A stretch of DNA of 64,000 nucleotides, taken from Cryomorpha ignava (GTDB taxonomy: Bacteria; Bacteroidota; Bacteroidia; Flavobacteriales_D; Cryomorphaceae). Positions 32,002 to 40,115 of this stretch are shown here, in pieces. Positions within the stretch are counted from its first letter, which is position 1; each line of letters starts with the position of its first letter. Both the position numbers and the translations under genes were made by a program. Where the stretch lies: the NCBI RefSeq assembly GCF_010686655.1, contig NZ_JAAGVY010000004.1, positions 95,279-159,278 on the forward strand, written 5' to 3'. The notes beneath the pieces are model-generated. The model was not told where the DNA came from. It saw only the letters and a list, made by a program, of their open reading frames with translations, and ran no database searches.

Positions 32002-35000
32002 GGTTCTCCGCATACCGCGCATCCGGCACCAACGCAACCTTTTCCAACCCATCCGCTTCAATGCTGATGCAATCAAACTCTTCGCAAACCGTACCCGAAA
32101 TCTTGTAAACCCCACGGCCACGAAAGGGAAACTGCCGCAAAACGGGCGGAAAATGAACTGAATCAATAAAATGTCCGTCCAGATCTACAAAATTACCAAA
32201 AGCCATTCGGTCGCCGCGCGACGTTTTTACGTCGCGGGCGGTAACCATGTAGCCGTAAATGGTTACACGGCGACCAATCAGGGAAGGCAAATGGCTAGCG
32301 CGCGTGGATGTGGCAACAGTATCCCCGCGATAAATCGACGGGGATACAATCGACGGGGATACAGTCGCCGGGGATGCGACATTTCCAGATGCGTTAAAAT
32401 CTACGTTGTCAACAAGATCGAACGGGTCGCACAGCGGAAACCCCAGCAATTCAGTCTGATCAAAGGCATCTTCTAATTGGGTGCTTCGCAATTTGGGCAG
32501 CTTACAATTGCGGCGTGGCTCACAAAACAGATTGAACTGCTCCAGATTTTGGCTTGATGGTTCAATTTTATATCGGGCTTCCCAAAGCAGTTCTCGTTTA
32601 TTGCGCCCGGTAAACCGAAAGGCGTCAATGCGGATTAAGATGTCTATCTGTTCTACTCCGATGGGAACGCGGTCTAAAAAATCGTCTAAATCGATGAAGG
32701 GTTTGGATTTTGGATGAGACAGAGACGCAAAGCATTGCGGAGACGCAAAGCATTGCGGAGACGCAAAGCATTGCGTCTGTACGGCGGCGGCGCCCGCGTC
32801 AATGGCCACGTGACGGTTGTTGCCGTCACCCACGTCATCGCAATTGTCGGCACGTGCACGCATTATCCGATACACGGTTTCGTCTTCCAATCCTTGCAAA
32901 AATCCAAATCCCAACATGATTTCCTTTCCGGAAATGATGCATTCATTTCGGGCGCTGTTGATGCAGGGCGGTACAATAGTGGCACCTTTCATACGGGCTT
33001 CGTGCAGGTAAAACTCGCGGCTGTAAAATCCACCACCGTTATTGATTGTGGCCACCATATACTCCAGCGGAAAATGTGCCTTCAGAAACAAACTTTGATA
33101 GCTCTCTACGGCGTAGCTTGCTGAGTGCCCTTTCGCGAAAGCGTAACCCGCAAAGCTCTCTACCTGACGCCAAATTTCAGCGGTAAGCTCGTCGGTATAA
33201 CCCTTCTTTTTGCAATTGCTGAAAAACTTGCCCTTGGCCTTGGCAAACTCTTCGCGTGAGCGAAACTTGCCGCTCATCCCTCGCCGGAGTACATCGGCTT
33301 CGCCCAAGGTAAGGCCGGCAAAAAAGTGCGCCACTTTTATCACATCTTCCTGATAGACCATTACGCCGAAGGTTTCGGGCATAATTTCGAGCATGGTGGG
33401 ATGGGCTTCTTTTCGCTTTTCGGGATTGCGGTAACGCAGGATAAACTCGCGCATCATACCCGATTTAGAAACTCCCGGACGAATAACCGAGCTGGCGGCC
33501 ACCAAACCCAGATAATTATCAACGCGCAGCTTCTTCATAAGCATGCGCATGGCGGGACTTTCTACATAGAAACAACCTATGGCATCGCCATTTCGCAGCA
33601 GCTCTCGAATTTTCTCATCCTGCTTAAACCGCTTCAGATCGTGAATATCAAAATCTGCCGCATCGGGTTGGTTTTCAGCAATAATAGCTACTGAATCTTT
33701 TATCTTTCCGAGTCCGCGCTGACCCAGAATATCAAATTTGTAAAGGCCAATATCTTCGGCTACAACCATATCAAACTGCACAGTAGGAAATCCCTTGGGT
33801 GGCATCCAGGTGGGCGAGAATTTATGCACCGGCGCATCAGCAATCAGAATACCACCGGCGTGCAGACTCAAATGGCTGGGAAATCCTTGGATAAGCTGGC
33901 TGTAACGCAGTACCAGCAAGGCGTGTCCATCAAGCTTTGACACATCAAACTTCCCGGTTGTCAGCACATCAATCTCATCTTTTGGCAAACCAAAAACTTT
34001 TCCCAGCTCGCGCACCACCGCCCGATACTGAAAGGTATTATACGTAGCGAGAATGGCGCAATGCGGAAACCGCTCAAAAATATAGCGCGTAACATCGGGT
34101 CGGTCGCGCCACGAAAAATCGAGATCAAAATCAGGCGGATTCTTACGGTAGAGATTGATAAACCGCTCAAAATATAAATCGAGCTCAATGGGATCTACAT
34201 CTGTAATGCGCAGCACGTAGGCCACCAAACTATTGGCGCCACTCCCCCGCCCTACGTAGAAATAGCCCATACTTCGCGCGTAGCCGGTAATATCCCAGTT
34301 AATTAAAAAATAGGATACAAACTGCTTTTGCGAAATCACTTCCAGCTCCATATTGAGCCGTTTCATTACTACGTCATCGGCATTGGGATAGCGGTAATCC
34401 AAATTTTCCATGCATAGCCGGCGCAACATAGATTCATCTTCGGCTAGCGAATCGGTATACAAACGCAAGTTTTTATGCGGATAGGCATCGCCAAATTCAA
34501 AATTAATGCGACACTCTTGCAAAATGCGGGTTGTATTGGCAATAATCTGCGGAAATTCGCCGTAGAGCGCCATCACTTCATTTCGGTGCATCCATACATC
34601 ATCGGGGTGACCTTCTTCGGTTTTGGGAAGTTTTGAGAGCAGGCAGTTGTTAGCAATAGCGCGCAACAAGCGGTGGGCATTAAACTCGCGCTTATTGGCA
34701 AACGAAAATTGGTGTCCCATTACCACTTTGTCGATATGCTTAGCCCATGGCGAGCGGGAGAAACGGATTAGATCGCGGGGAGCGACGGAGAGGTATTCGT
34801 GTTGTAAGAGGGTTTTTGGTTTTTGGTTCTTGGTTTTTGGACGAGTCGACGAATCTTTTAGTCGCGAGCCTTTTAGTCGCGAGTCTCGAGTCGCAAGTCG
34901 CGAGAATGTTGTGCCATCTTGATATCGATCGTCATTTTGATTATCGAGTTGGCTGTTATTTATCCGGTTATCGAGCTGGTCATCTAGCCGGTCTTCGAGC

Positions 35001-35377
35001 CGGTCATCGAGCGGAGTCGAGATGGGAGCCGAGACAAATGGATAAATCACAACCACATGCTTAAAGTGGGGTGCCCTTTCGGGGATGGGTTCGCCGGAGT
35101 GGAGAAAGTGTGAGAGATAGATGTTGATCTCTTCCCAACCTTTGTTGTTTTTGGCCAAAGCCAGGAAACATTGTTTTGCTCCATTCCTGAAATCAATTCC
35201 CAAAACGGGTTTTATACCTTTTTTGCAAGCCATACGCACAAAGTTGAGCGAGCCTGCCGTGCTGTTAATGTCGGTAAGCGCCACCACATCGAAATCATTG
35301 GCTACAGCCCTATCAAGCACATCTGCCGGAGAGCAGGTGCCGTAGCGAAAAGAGTAGTATGAATGATAATTGAGCAT
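31997..35377 (-). CDS. dnaE2: DnaE2-type DNA polymerase III alpha subunit with in-frame repeat insertions
   Basis: 1126 residues from the start MLNYHSYYSFRYGT. The order is PHP domain, polymerase C family core, helix-hairpin-helix region and OB domain, with the catalytic acidic motif PPDFDLDF (near 34130-34150). Its size, a PHP start with HSYYS where the replicative enzyme has HLHVHTEYS, and no tau-binding extension place it with the error-prone DnaE2/ImuC group. The usual imuB-type partner is not adjacent. Three stretches are alien to the family: residues about 116-191 in the PHP domain (DDRLEDRLDDQLD, then SRLKGSRLKD and TKNQKPKT), about 862-892 (FASPQCFASPQCFASL) and about 1001-1019 (SPSIVSPSIY). 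All are encoded by tandem or palindromic DNA repeats and keep the frame. The stop codon comes from a REP. Confidence 0.88.
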   Translation of the reverse strand: MLNYHSYYSFRYGTCSPADVLDRAVANDFDVVALTDINSTAGSLNFVRMACKKGIKPVLGIDFRNGAKQCFLALAKNNKGWEEINIYLSHFLHSGEPIPERAPHFKHVVVIYPFVSAPISTPLDDRLEDRLDDQLDNRINNSQLDNQNDDRYQDGTTFSRLATRDSRLKGSRLKDSSTRPKTKNQKPKTLLQHEYLSVAPRDLIRFSRSPWAKHIDKVVMGHQFSFANKREFNAHRLLRAIANNCLLSKLPKTEEGHPDDVWMHRNEVMALYGEFPQIIANTTRILQECRINFEFGDAYPHKNLRLYTDSLAEDESMLRRLCMENLDYRYPNADDVVMKRLNMELEVISQKQFVSYFLINWDITGYARSMGYFYVGRGSGANSLVAYVLRITDVDPIELDLYFERFINLYRKNPPDFDLDFSWRDRPDVTRYIFERFPHCAILATYNTFQYRAVVRELGKVFGLPKDEIDVLTTGKFDVSKLDGHALLVLRYSQLIQGFPSHLSLHAGGILIADAPVHKFSPTWMPPKGFPTVQFDMVVAEDIGLYKFDILGQRGLGKIKDSVAIIAENQPDAADFDIHDLKRFKQDEKIRELLRNGDAIGCFYVESPAMRMLMKKLRVDNYLGLVAASSVIRPGVSKSGMMREFILRYRNPEKRKEAHPTMLEIMPETFGVMVYQEDVIKVAHFFAGLTLGEADVLRRGMSGKFRSREEFAKAKGKFFSNCKKKGYTDELTAEIWRQVESFAGYAFAKGHSASYAVESYQSLFLKAHFPLEYMVATINNGGGFYSREFYLHEARMKGATIVPPCINSARNECIISGKEIMLGFGFLQGLEDETVYRIMRARADNCDDVGDGNNRHVAIDAGAAAVQTQCFASPQCFASPQCFASLSHPKSKPFIDLDDFLDRVPIGVEQIDILIRIDAFRFTGRNKRELLWEARYKIEPSSQNLEQFNLFCEPRRNCKLPKLRSTQLEDAFDQTELLGFPLCDPFDLVDNVDFNASGNVASPATVSPSIVSPSIYRGDTVATSTRASHLPSLIGRRVTIYGYMVTARDVKTSRGDRMAFGNFVDLDGHFIDSVHFPPVLRQFPFRGRGVYKISGTVCEEFDCISIEADGLEKVALVPDARYAENP
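32323..32380 (+). repeat. REP copy R4 inside dnaE2, with 15-bp tandem units
   Basis: CCCCGCGATAAATCGACGGGG (32323-32343) is followed by ATACAATCGACGGGG and ATACAGTCGCCGGGG, units of 15 bp, so the reading frame of dnaE2 is kept. It encodes the SPSIVSPSIY linker near the OB domain. Confidence 0.88.
32722..32778 (+). repeat. Second palindrome family inside dnaE2, three 18-bp units
   Basis: GAGACGCAAAGCATTGCG occurs three times in a row (32722, 32740, 32758). The last copy runs into TCT so that AGACGCAA and TTGCGTCT form a palindrome (32759-32778). It encodes the CFASPQ repeats of DnaE2. Same design as the REP array, with an unrelated sequence. Confidence 0.88.
34811..35013. repeat. Cluster of short tandem repeats in the dnaE2 PHP region
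   Basis: Three repeat types sit side by side: TTTTTGG repeats (34811-34840), CTTTTAGTCGCGAG twice with a 15-bp period (34855-34883) followed by a GAGTCTCGAG-type palindrome, and four 12-bp units of the type GGTCATCGAGCC (34966-35013). Each period is a multiple of three or sits in a run that keeps the frame. Confidence 0.8.
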
Positions 35378-35394
35378 AGCTGAAATTGCTATGC
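35374..35394 (-). promoter_or_regulatory. Inverted repeat over the dnaE2 start codon
   Basis: GCATAGC-N7-GCTATGC, perfect 7-bp arms. The downstream arm contains the ATG and the upstream arm touches the -7 element. It could be a repressor operator or an RNA hairpin at the start codon. Confidence 0.55.
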
Positions 35395-35449
35395 AAATAT
35401 AATTATCATTACACCGTGTTGACAATAATATTAGCTTAATATTCGCTAA
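35394..35449 (-). promoter_or_regulatory. dnaE2 promoter with second inverted repeat
   Basis: On the minus strand a TTG (35423-35425) and TATATTTG (35394-35401), 21 bases apart, fit the Bacteroidota -33/-7 consensus. TTAGC-N9-GCTAA (35431-35449) lies just upstream. The transcript leader would be only about ten bases. Confidence 0.55.
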
Positions 35450-35537
35450 TACTTCTAACCTACCTGACAGTCAAATCAAAAAAAATTCAATACCCATTTT
35501 TGAAAATCTCAGCAGTGAATGCGACCCGCAAACTCAA

Positions 35538-36557
35538 TTAACGAACTACAGAAAACGGTTTTTGAGCATATTTCTTTCCATCTGCCAGCATTATAGCGAT
35601 GTAGATACCGGGAGGCAGCATAGAAACATCAATTTTCTCATTTCCATTCATATTTACCTCTTTCGAAAGTTTTCCATTAGCTGCATAAATCTTTAAGAAA
35701 GAATTTTGAGGAAGACCATCAACTTTTATAGTAATTTGATCTGCCGCAGGGTTTGGATAGATAGTTAATGCATTTTGATTAGCGCGATCAGCCAAACCCG
35801 TAGTTGATGCCGGGGTATAACTCACCATTGCAGTCATAGTCTGCGAAGAATCCAAAGGCATTCCCATGGCAGAGCTAAAGTCACTCGCAATAATCATTAC
35901 CGGAATTGGATAATCTGGCGAATACCAGCTGGTTTGAGTGCGGTTTGTAAGTATCGTGAGCGTAGATTGAAGTGTTTCGATAGATGTATGAGTTATACGC
36001 AAAACATTTTCGAAGTTTCCATAAGGTGTAATGATGGTGCCCCAGCCATCTACCACATATGATTGCGTTCCCGAAATAGAATTACTACTTCCGATTCCAA
36101 AAACAGAACCACTATAGGTATCGCTGCCCGTATTTTGATATGAGAGCGGATAAGTAAAATGATCAATTGGATCGGAATAATTTACTCCTGAAGAAAAACC
36201 GGAAAACTCTGACTTGGTGCCGTACTCAGTAAATGTATTGTTTTCAAAACCCGTATATGAACCTAAAACAATACCATCAAAATCAACAACCCATACCATT
36301 GAAGCACCTGGAAAATCTTCTGATCCTTCGACTTCACTCGGGAGCATAACCGTGTAATTTCCCGTAAAATCGTCAATGATTTGATTGGAGAAATCCCAAG
36401 TTATATTAGCTCCCGCTTGGCCGGGAGAAGGCGCAAAATCAGCTTGATTTAATACAAATTGATCGCCGAAATTTGGAACAACATTAGAAATTACAGATTG
36501 GCTGAAAGCCATAAAGGGTATTGCCATTAAAAGCAATAGTGCATACAAAGACTTCAT
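35538..36557 (-). CDS. Secreted protein with T9SS sorting domain, unknown function
   Basis: 339 residues from the start MKSLYALLLLMAI, with a signal peptide ending AFSQ|S. The body (about 20-255) is beta-rich with no catalytic motif that I recognise. From about residue 265 a type A sorting domain follows (TIYPNPAADQITIKV to KKYAQKPFSVVR). It is exported by T9SS and anchored or released at the surface. A good promoter lies upstream. Confidence 0.8.
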   Translation of the reverse strand: MKSLYALLLLMAIPFMAFSQSVISNVVPNFGDQFVLNQADFAPSPGQAGANITWDFSNQIIDDFTGNYTVMLPSEVEGSEDFPGASMVWVVDFDGIVLGSYTGFENNTFTEYGTKSEFSGFSSGVNYSDPIDHFTYPLSYQNTGSDTYSGSVFGIGSSNSISGTQSYVVDGWGTIITPYGNFENVLRITHTSIETLQSTLTILTNRTQTSWYSPDYPIPVMIIASDFSSAMGMPLDSSQTMTAMVSYTPASTTGLADRANQNALTIYPNPAADQITIKVDGLPQNSFLKIYAANGKLSKEVNMNGNEKIDVSMLPPGIYIAIMLADGKKYAQKPFSVVR

Positions 36558-36582
36558 AAGATTGAGATTAAAGGTTATTGTG

Positions 36583-36613
36583 CAAAAATAGACTACCATT
36601 TTCTTACAGCCAA
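36583..36613 (-). promoter_or_regulatory. Promoter of the T9SS-substrate gene
   Basis: Minus-strand TTG (36611-36613), 20 bases, TATTTTTG (36583-36590): a full match to the Bacteroidota consensus, 25 bases before the ATG. Confidence 0.6.
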
Positions 36614-36629
36614 GACCAGGGCGTAGCAA

Positions 36630-37046
36630 ATACTCGCTACATAACGGTTCAAATAACTGACCAGCACAAATTAACTTGATTGGAATTGAAACACTGCAAT
36701 TACCTCCGTTTTTAACTCAAGTCTGGCTTTGAATTCCAGCGCTTCAATCAAAAAGAACATTGCTGTTCGCTTTTTACCTATACCTCATACCATACATTAG
36801 CGCTTCAAAAAAGAGAACGAGAGATGAAAAGTTGCTGCAGAAAGAAGTCCGCTGCAGAAAAATAAATGAACTGGAAAAAACAATTCTAAACAAACCAAAA
36901 TTTATCGTGTTCATGTTAAGAATTTTAATAATCCATTAAAAATCCCACTTTAAACAACGACTACATTTTAAATAAAATTAGGTTCAACGGAATCTATTTG
37001 TCCAAAATGGACGTAACTCAAATCAAATATAGAAAAACAGTAAAAC
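36630..37046. other. Spacer upstream of the DUF4331 cluster
   Basis: About 400 AT-rich bases without a gene. One small palindrome, GTCCA-AAA-TGGAC (37000-37012), lies 35 bases before the DUF4331 ATG and might be an operator. Confidence 0.4.
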
Positions 37047-37763
37047 ATGATTAAGAAAAAAACCAAATTATTTACCCTTCTCGCCGGAGGCCTTTTAGTG
37101 GCAGGTGTAGGTGCAGCGATTATCGCTGCAGACCACGTCGACGCGCCAAATGTTGCGAGTTCTACATCAGATATTGCCGACCTTTATGCATTTGAAGGCG
37201 ACAATCCTGACAACACCGTTTTTATTGCAACGCTTCAGGGACCATTAATGCCCGGTTCTCAAACAACCGATGCAAAATTTGACGAAGATGTATTGGTGGA
37301 GTTTAATATCGATAACGACGGCGATTTTAAAGAAGACCTGGTCATTCAGGCTATTCGTCGCGGAAATCAGATGTACTTCTTTGGCCCAGCAGCTCCGGCT
37401 GAAACAGGTCTTAACAGTACCATTCTAACTTCTGCAACCAGAAATAACGTAGAGATTTCTTCAGGCGCAAATGCCATTGTAGGAAATGGTGACGGAATGA
37501 CTTTTTATGCCGGTCCACGTCGTGATCCCTTCTTTTTTGATTTTAACCGATTTAATCAGATAGCTTCCGGTGCTGCTGCTCCCAATGGTTTTTTACCTGC
37601 AGGTGAGGCAAGCGACTTTTTCGAAGATTTGAATGTACTCGCCATTGCGGTAGAAGTACCAAACTCAATGCTAGGTGAAGCACCTGCTCACGTAGCAGGA
37701 TTGGTTGGAATAGATGGATTGCCAAATGCTTACAATGTTTGGGTTTCGACAAAGAGAAAATAA
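37047..37763 (+). CDS. DUF4331-family exported protein
   Basis: 238 residues with a hydrophobic N-terminus (residues 8-27) followed at once by the family mark ADHVDAPNV, then SDIADLYAFEGDNPDNTVFI, EFNIDNDGDFKEDLVIQ, FYAGPRRDPFFFD and LAIAVEVPNSML. DUF4331 proteins are often 300-600 residues; this one stops where the C-terminal part would start, and that part seems to be supplied by the next gene. Function of the family is unknown. Confidence 0.88.
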   Translation: MIKKKTKLFTLLAGGLLVAGVGAAIIAADHVDAPNVASSTSDIADLYAFEGDNPDNTVFIATLQGPLMPGSQTTDAKFDEDVLVEFNIDNDGDFKEDLVIQAIRRGNQMYFFGPAAPAETGLNSTILTSATRNNVEISSGANAIVGNGDGMTFYAGPRRDPFFFDFNRFNQIASGAAAPNGFLPAGEASDFFEDLNVLAIAVEVPNSMLGEAPAHVAGLVGIDGLPNAYNVWVSTKRK

Positions 37764-37831
37764 AAAATCGCGGATATTAATCATACGATGAATATCCGAA
37801 TCAAAAATATCTTAAATAAAATAGAATAATA

Positions 37832-38440
37832 ATGAAAAATATAAAATTCATATTTGTGGCTTTATTTGCCTCTCTTACTTTCGTAGCTTGTGATAGCGAC
37901 GATGATACAGATGATGTTATGCCACCAACAGAGCCAACTTTCACAGGCACTTATGTACAGGAAGACATAATGGGTCGCCCTGGTATTACCACCGTATTTG
38001 GTGGAACCGATATGGTAAAAAACAATTTCAATACCAGTGTGGTTTCCGCACGTGAATCATTTCAGCCAATATTTGAAAGTACGCTTGAAGCATACCACGA
38101 TGTATATGGAACGGCCCTTGGTGTTGAGCTTGACTACGAAGCAAATATTCTTGGTCTTGATGCTCCAACATTTACTACTGTTCTTGCTCAATTTGATGCA
38201 CTACAAGTAGCACCTGAAGGAGAAACAATTTACTTCAATCCAACTACTGGACTGGCTCTTACAGGAAGAAAACTATCAGATGATGTAATTGACGTATCAC
38301 TTACTTTGATGTTTGGTGGTAACGATGGAGCAAGATTTGATGGAACTGGTGGAACTCCTCAACTTACCAGCGATGGTGTTGATTCGGGAAGCCGCACATA
38401 CAGTCAAGGATTTCCTTATTTGAATGCACCGAATTCATAA
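37832..38440 (+). CDS. Lipoprotein resembling the C-terminal part of DUF4331 proteins
   Basis: 202 residues. The lipobox is FVAC (Cys at residue 20), followed by DSDDDTDD, the acidic pattern that directs Bacteroidota lipoproteins to the cell surface. The segment MGRPGITTVFGGTDMVKNNFN resembles the GRP/N-type motif near the end of full-length DUF4331 proteins. It follows the DUF4331 gene by 68 bp in the same direction and is probably cotranscribed, so the two products may form one functional unit. Confidence 0.75.
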   Translation: MKNIKFIFVALFASLTFVACDSDDDTDDVMPPTEPTFTGTYVQEDIMGRPGITTVFGGTDMVKNNFNTSVVSARESFQPIFESTLEAYHDVYGTALGVELDYEANILGLDAPTFTTVLAQFDALQVAPEGETIYFNPTTGLALTGRKLSDDVIDVSLTLMFGGNDGARFDGTGGTPQLTSDGVDSGSRTYSQGFPYLNAPNS

Positions 38441-38457
38441 TTGAATTAATTCAAATG

Positions 38458-38490
38458 AAAAGGGGCGCTTTCAGCGTCCCTTTTTTTTTT
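38458..38490 (+). terminator. Terminator after the DUF4331-like lipoprotein gene
   Basis: GGGGCGC / GCGTCCC (one G-T pair) with a 5-base loop, flanked by AAAA and ten T residues. Confidence 0.9.
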
Positions 38491-38514
38491 ACTTCTACCA
38501 AAAAAACAGAAAGC

Positions 38515-39798
38515 ATGAAAACCTTACCACTCATAATTGCTGCATTGGGCTTATTAACAGCTTGCGGAAAACCTTCCGATAAACAAATTGCCAACCCCGC
38601 CGATTACAATATTTACCTCACCACTACCGAGCAACCCGGTCTTGAAAGCGCCATGGAAAGCTATGAATTTTGGAATAGCAGAATAGATGGTGACACAACA
38701 GGGGTAGGCGATATAAGCGGAGCAGCCGGTTCGTATGGAGCGCTTTTTACTGCAACTGGCGACATTGAAAACTTGAAAAAAGCCGAGGTGCTTTACAAAA
38801 AAGGTATTGAACTCTCTGCGAATAATAAAGATGGATTTACCCGGTCACTGGCACACAATTATATTTCTCAGCACCGATTTAAGGAGGCCAAAAATTTGCT
38901 GGAAGAGAGCCTCAACGGTCCTTCAGATAAGTACGAAACGCATTTAATGCTTTTTGATGTTTATATGGAGCTTGGCCAATATGAAGAGGCCGGCAAAATG
39001 CTGCAACGTGTTGAAAATGAAAACCGATTTTCTTTTTTGATTCGTCGTTCTAAGTGGAATGACCATTTGGGCAACCTCCCTGAAGCCATCCGCTACATGG
39101 AAAAAGCGAAGGCTATTGCCGAAACTTCGAATAATAAAACGCTCAAGATTTGGTCGTACACCAATCTTGCTGATTTTTACGGTCACGCCGGAAGAATTGA
39201 AGATTCATACAAGCACTATTTGAAAACTCTTGAAATTGAGCCCGATAATGCTTACGCAAAAAAAGGGATAGCATGGATTGCCTACGCGAATGACAAAAAT
39301 ACTGAAGAAGCCAATCGAATTCTTGATGCTGCGGCAAAAGGACATAAGGTACCTGATTATTACCTGCTAAAAGCCGAAATGGCTGCCTATAACGGAAATA
39401 CAAAACTTGAAGAAGAAAATCTCGATGCTTTTCTTAAGGCAGTTGCAAACCCACTTTACGGCGGAATGTACAACACCTATTTAATAGAGCTCTATGCCGA
39501 TAAGAATCCGGATAAAGCTTTGACCCTAGCCGAAAAGGAAATAGAAAATAGAGCCACCCCCGAAACATACCAGCTTTTGGCGTATGCACAACTAAAAGCA
39601 GGACAAAAAGAAAAAGCTTTGGAAACGATCAATCTACATGTAAAAGGTAAAACCTATGAACCCATGGCACAATATCATAGCGCATTGATCTATAAGGCAA
39701 ATGGCATGATGGCTGATGCCAATAGTATGAAAAAAGAATTACAAGAAGCCGCTTTTGAATTGGGGCCTGTTGTTATGGAAGAAGTGAATCGATTGTAG
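38515..39798 (+). CDS. TPR-repeat lipoprotein
   Basis: 427 residues from the start MKTLPLIIAALGLLTACGK; the frame open further upstream runs through a terminator. Lipobox LTAC with Cys at residue 17. At least six TPR-like helix pairs span residues 80-420, for example AEVLYKKGIELSANNKDGF, AKNLLEESLNGPSDKYETHL, DSYKHYLKTLEIEPDNAYAKKGIA and ALTLAEKEIENRATPETYQLLAYAQLKAG. It is probably a scaffold in the periplasm or on the surface, linked by position to the DUF4331 proteins. Confidence 0.85.
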   Translation: MKTLPLIIAALGLLTACGKPSDKQIANPADYNIYLTTTEQPGLESAMESYEFWNSRIDGDTTGVGDISGAAGSYGALFTATGDIENLKKAEVLYKKGIELSANNKDGFTRSLAHNYISQHRFKEAKNLLEESLNGPSDKYETHLMLFDVYMELGQYEEAGKMLQRVENENRFSFLIRRSKWNDHLGNLPEAIRYMEKAKAIAETSNNKTLKIWSYTNLADFYGHAGRIEDSYKHYLKTLEIEPDNAYAKKGIAWIAYANDKNTEEANRILDAAAKGHKVPDYYLLKAEMAAYNGNTKLEEENLDAFLKAVANPLYGGMYNTYLIELYADKNPDKALTLAEKEIENRATPETYQLLAYAQLKAGQKEKALETINLHVKGKTYEPMAQYHSALIYKANGMMADANSMKKELQEAAFELGPVVMEEVNRL

Positions 39799-39820
39799 AA
39801 AGGGCGCAATGAATGGTGTT

Positions 39821-39850
39821 AGAAAAGGCAGTCTTTCGGCAGCCTTTTCT
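39821..39850 (+). terminator. Terminator of the TPR lipoprotein gene
   Basis: A 9-bp stem AGAAAAGGC / GCCTTTTCT, followed by GTTTG. The T tract is short. Confidence 0.7.
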
Positions 39851-40115
39851 GTTTGTAAAAGCTCGTTATTTGAAATCTACAAAACTTATTGGGGTAAGCA
39901 CTTGAGACTTTATTTTTGCAGAAGGAATTTAGAGAATTTAGGAAGAGGCCGATAATTAACGACTTTGTCGATGCTGGAAATCATAGCACATCGGTAGTTA
40001 TAAAAGTTCCTTCCTAAGGATTAAACAACCAGGATAGGGCATAGAGATGCTTTTGATTTAAAATCGGAAAGTAAAAACAGAATTACCAAATTAGAAATAT
40101 TCCCGAGCCAATAAA
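39851..40115. other. Spacer between convergent units
   Basis: No gene or further structure seen. Confidence 0.4.

Noticed and set aside
31597..32108. Protein-coding genes made of hexapeptide repeats (e.g. GNHSSR)
   Set aside because: The 18-bp array is open in several frames on both strands only because its period is a multiple of three. There is no domain outside the repeats.
38455..38514. N-terminal extension of the TPR lipoprotein
   Set aside because: The extra residues are encoded by a terminator hairpin, and the lipoprotein signal begins at 38515.
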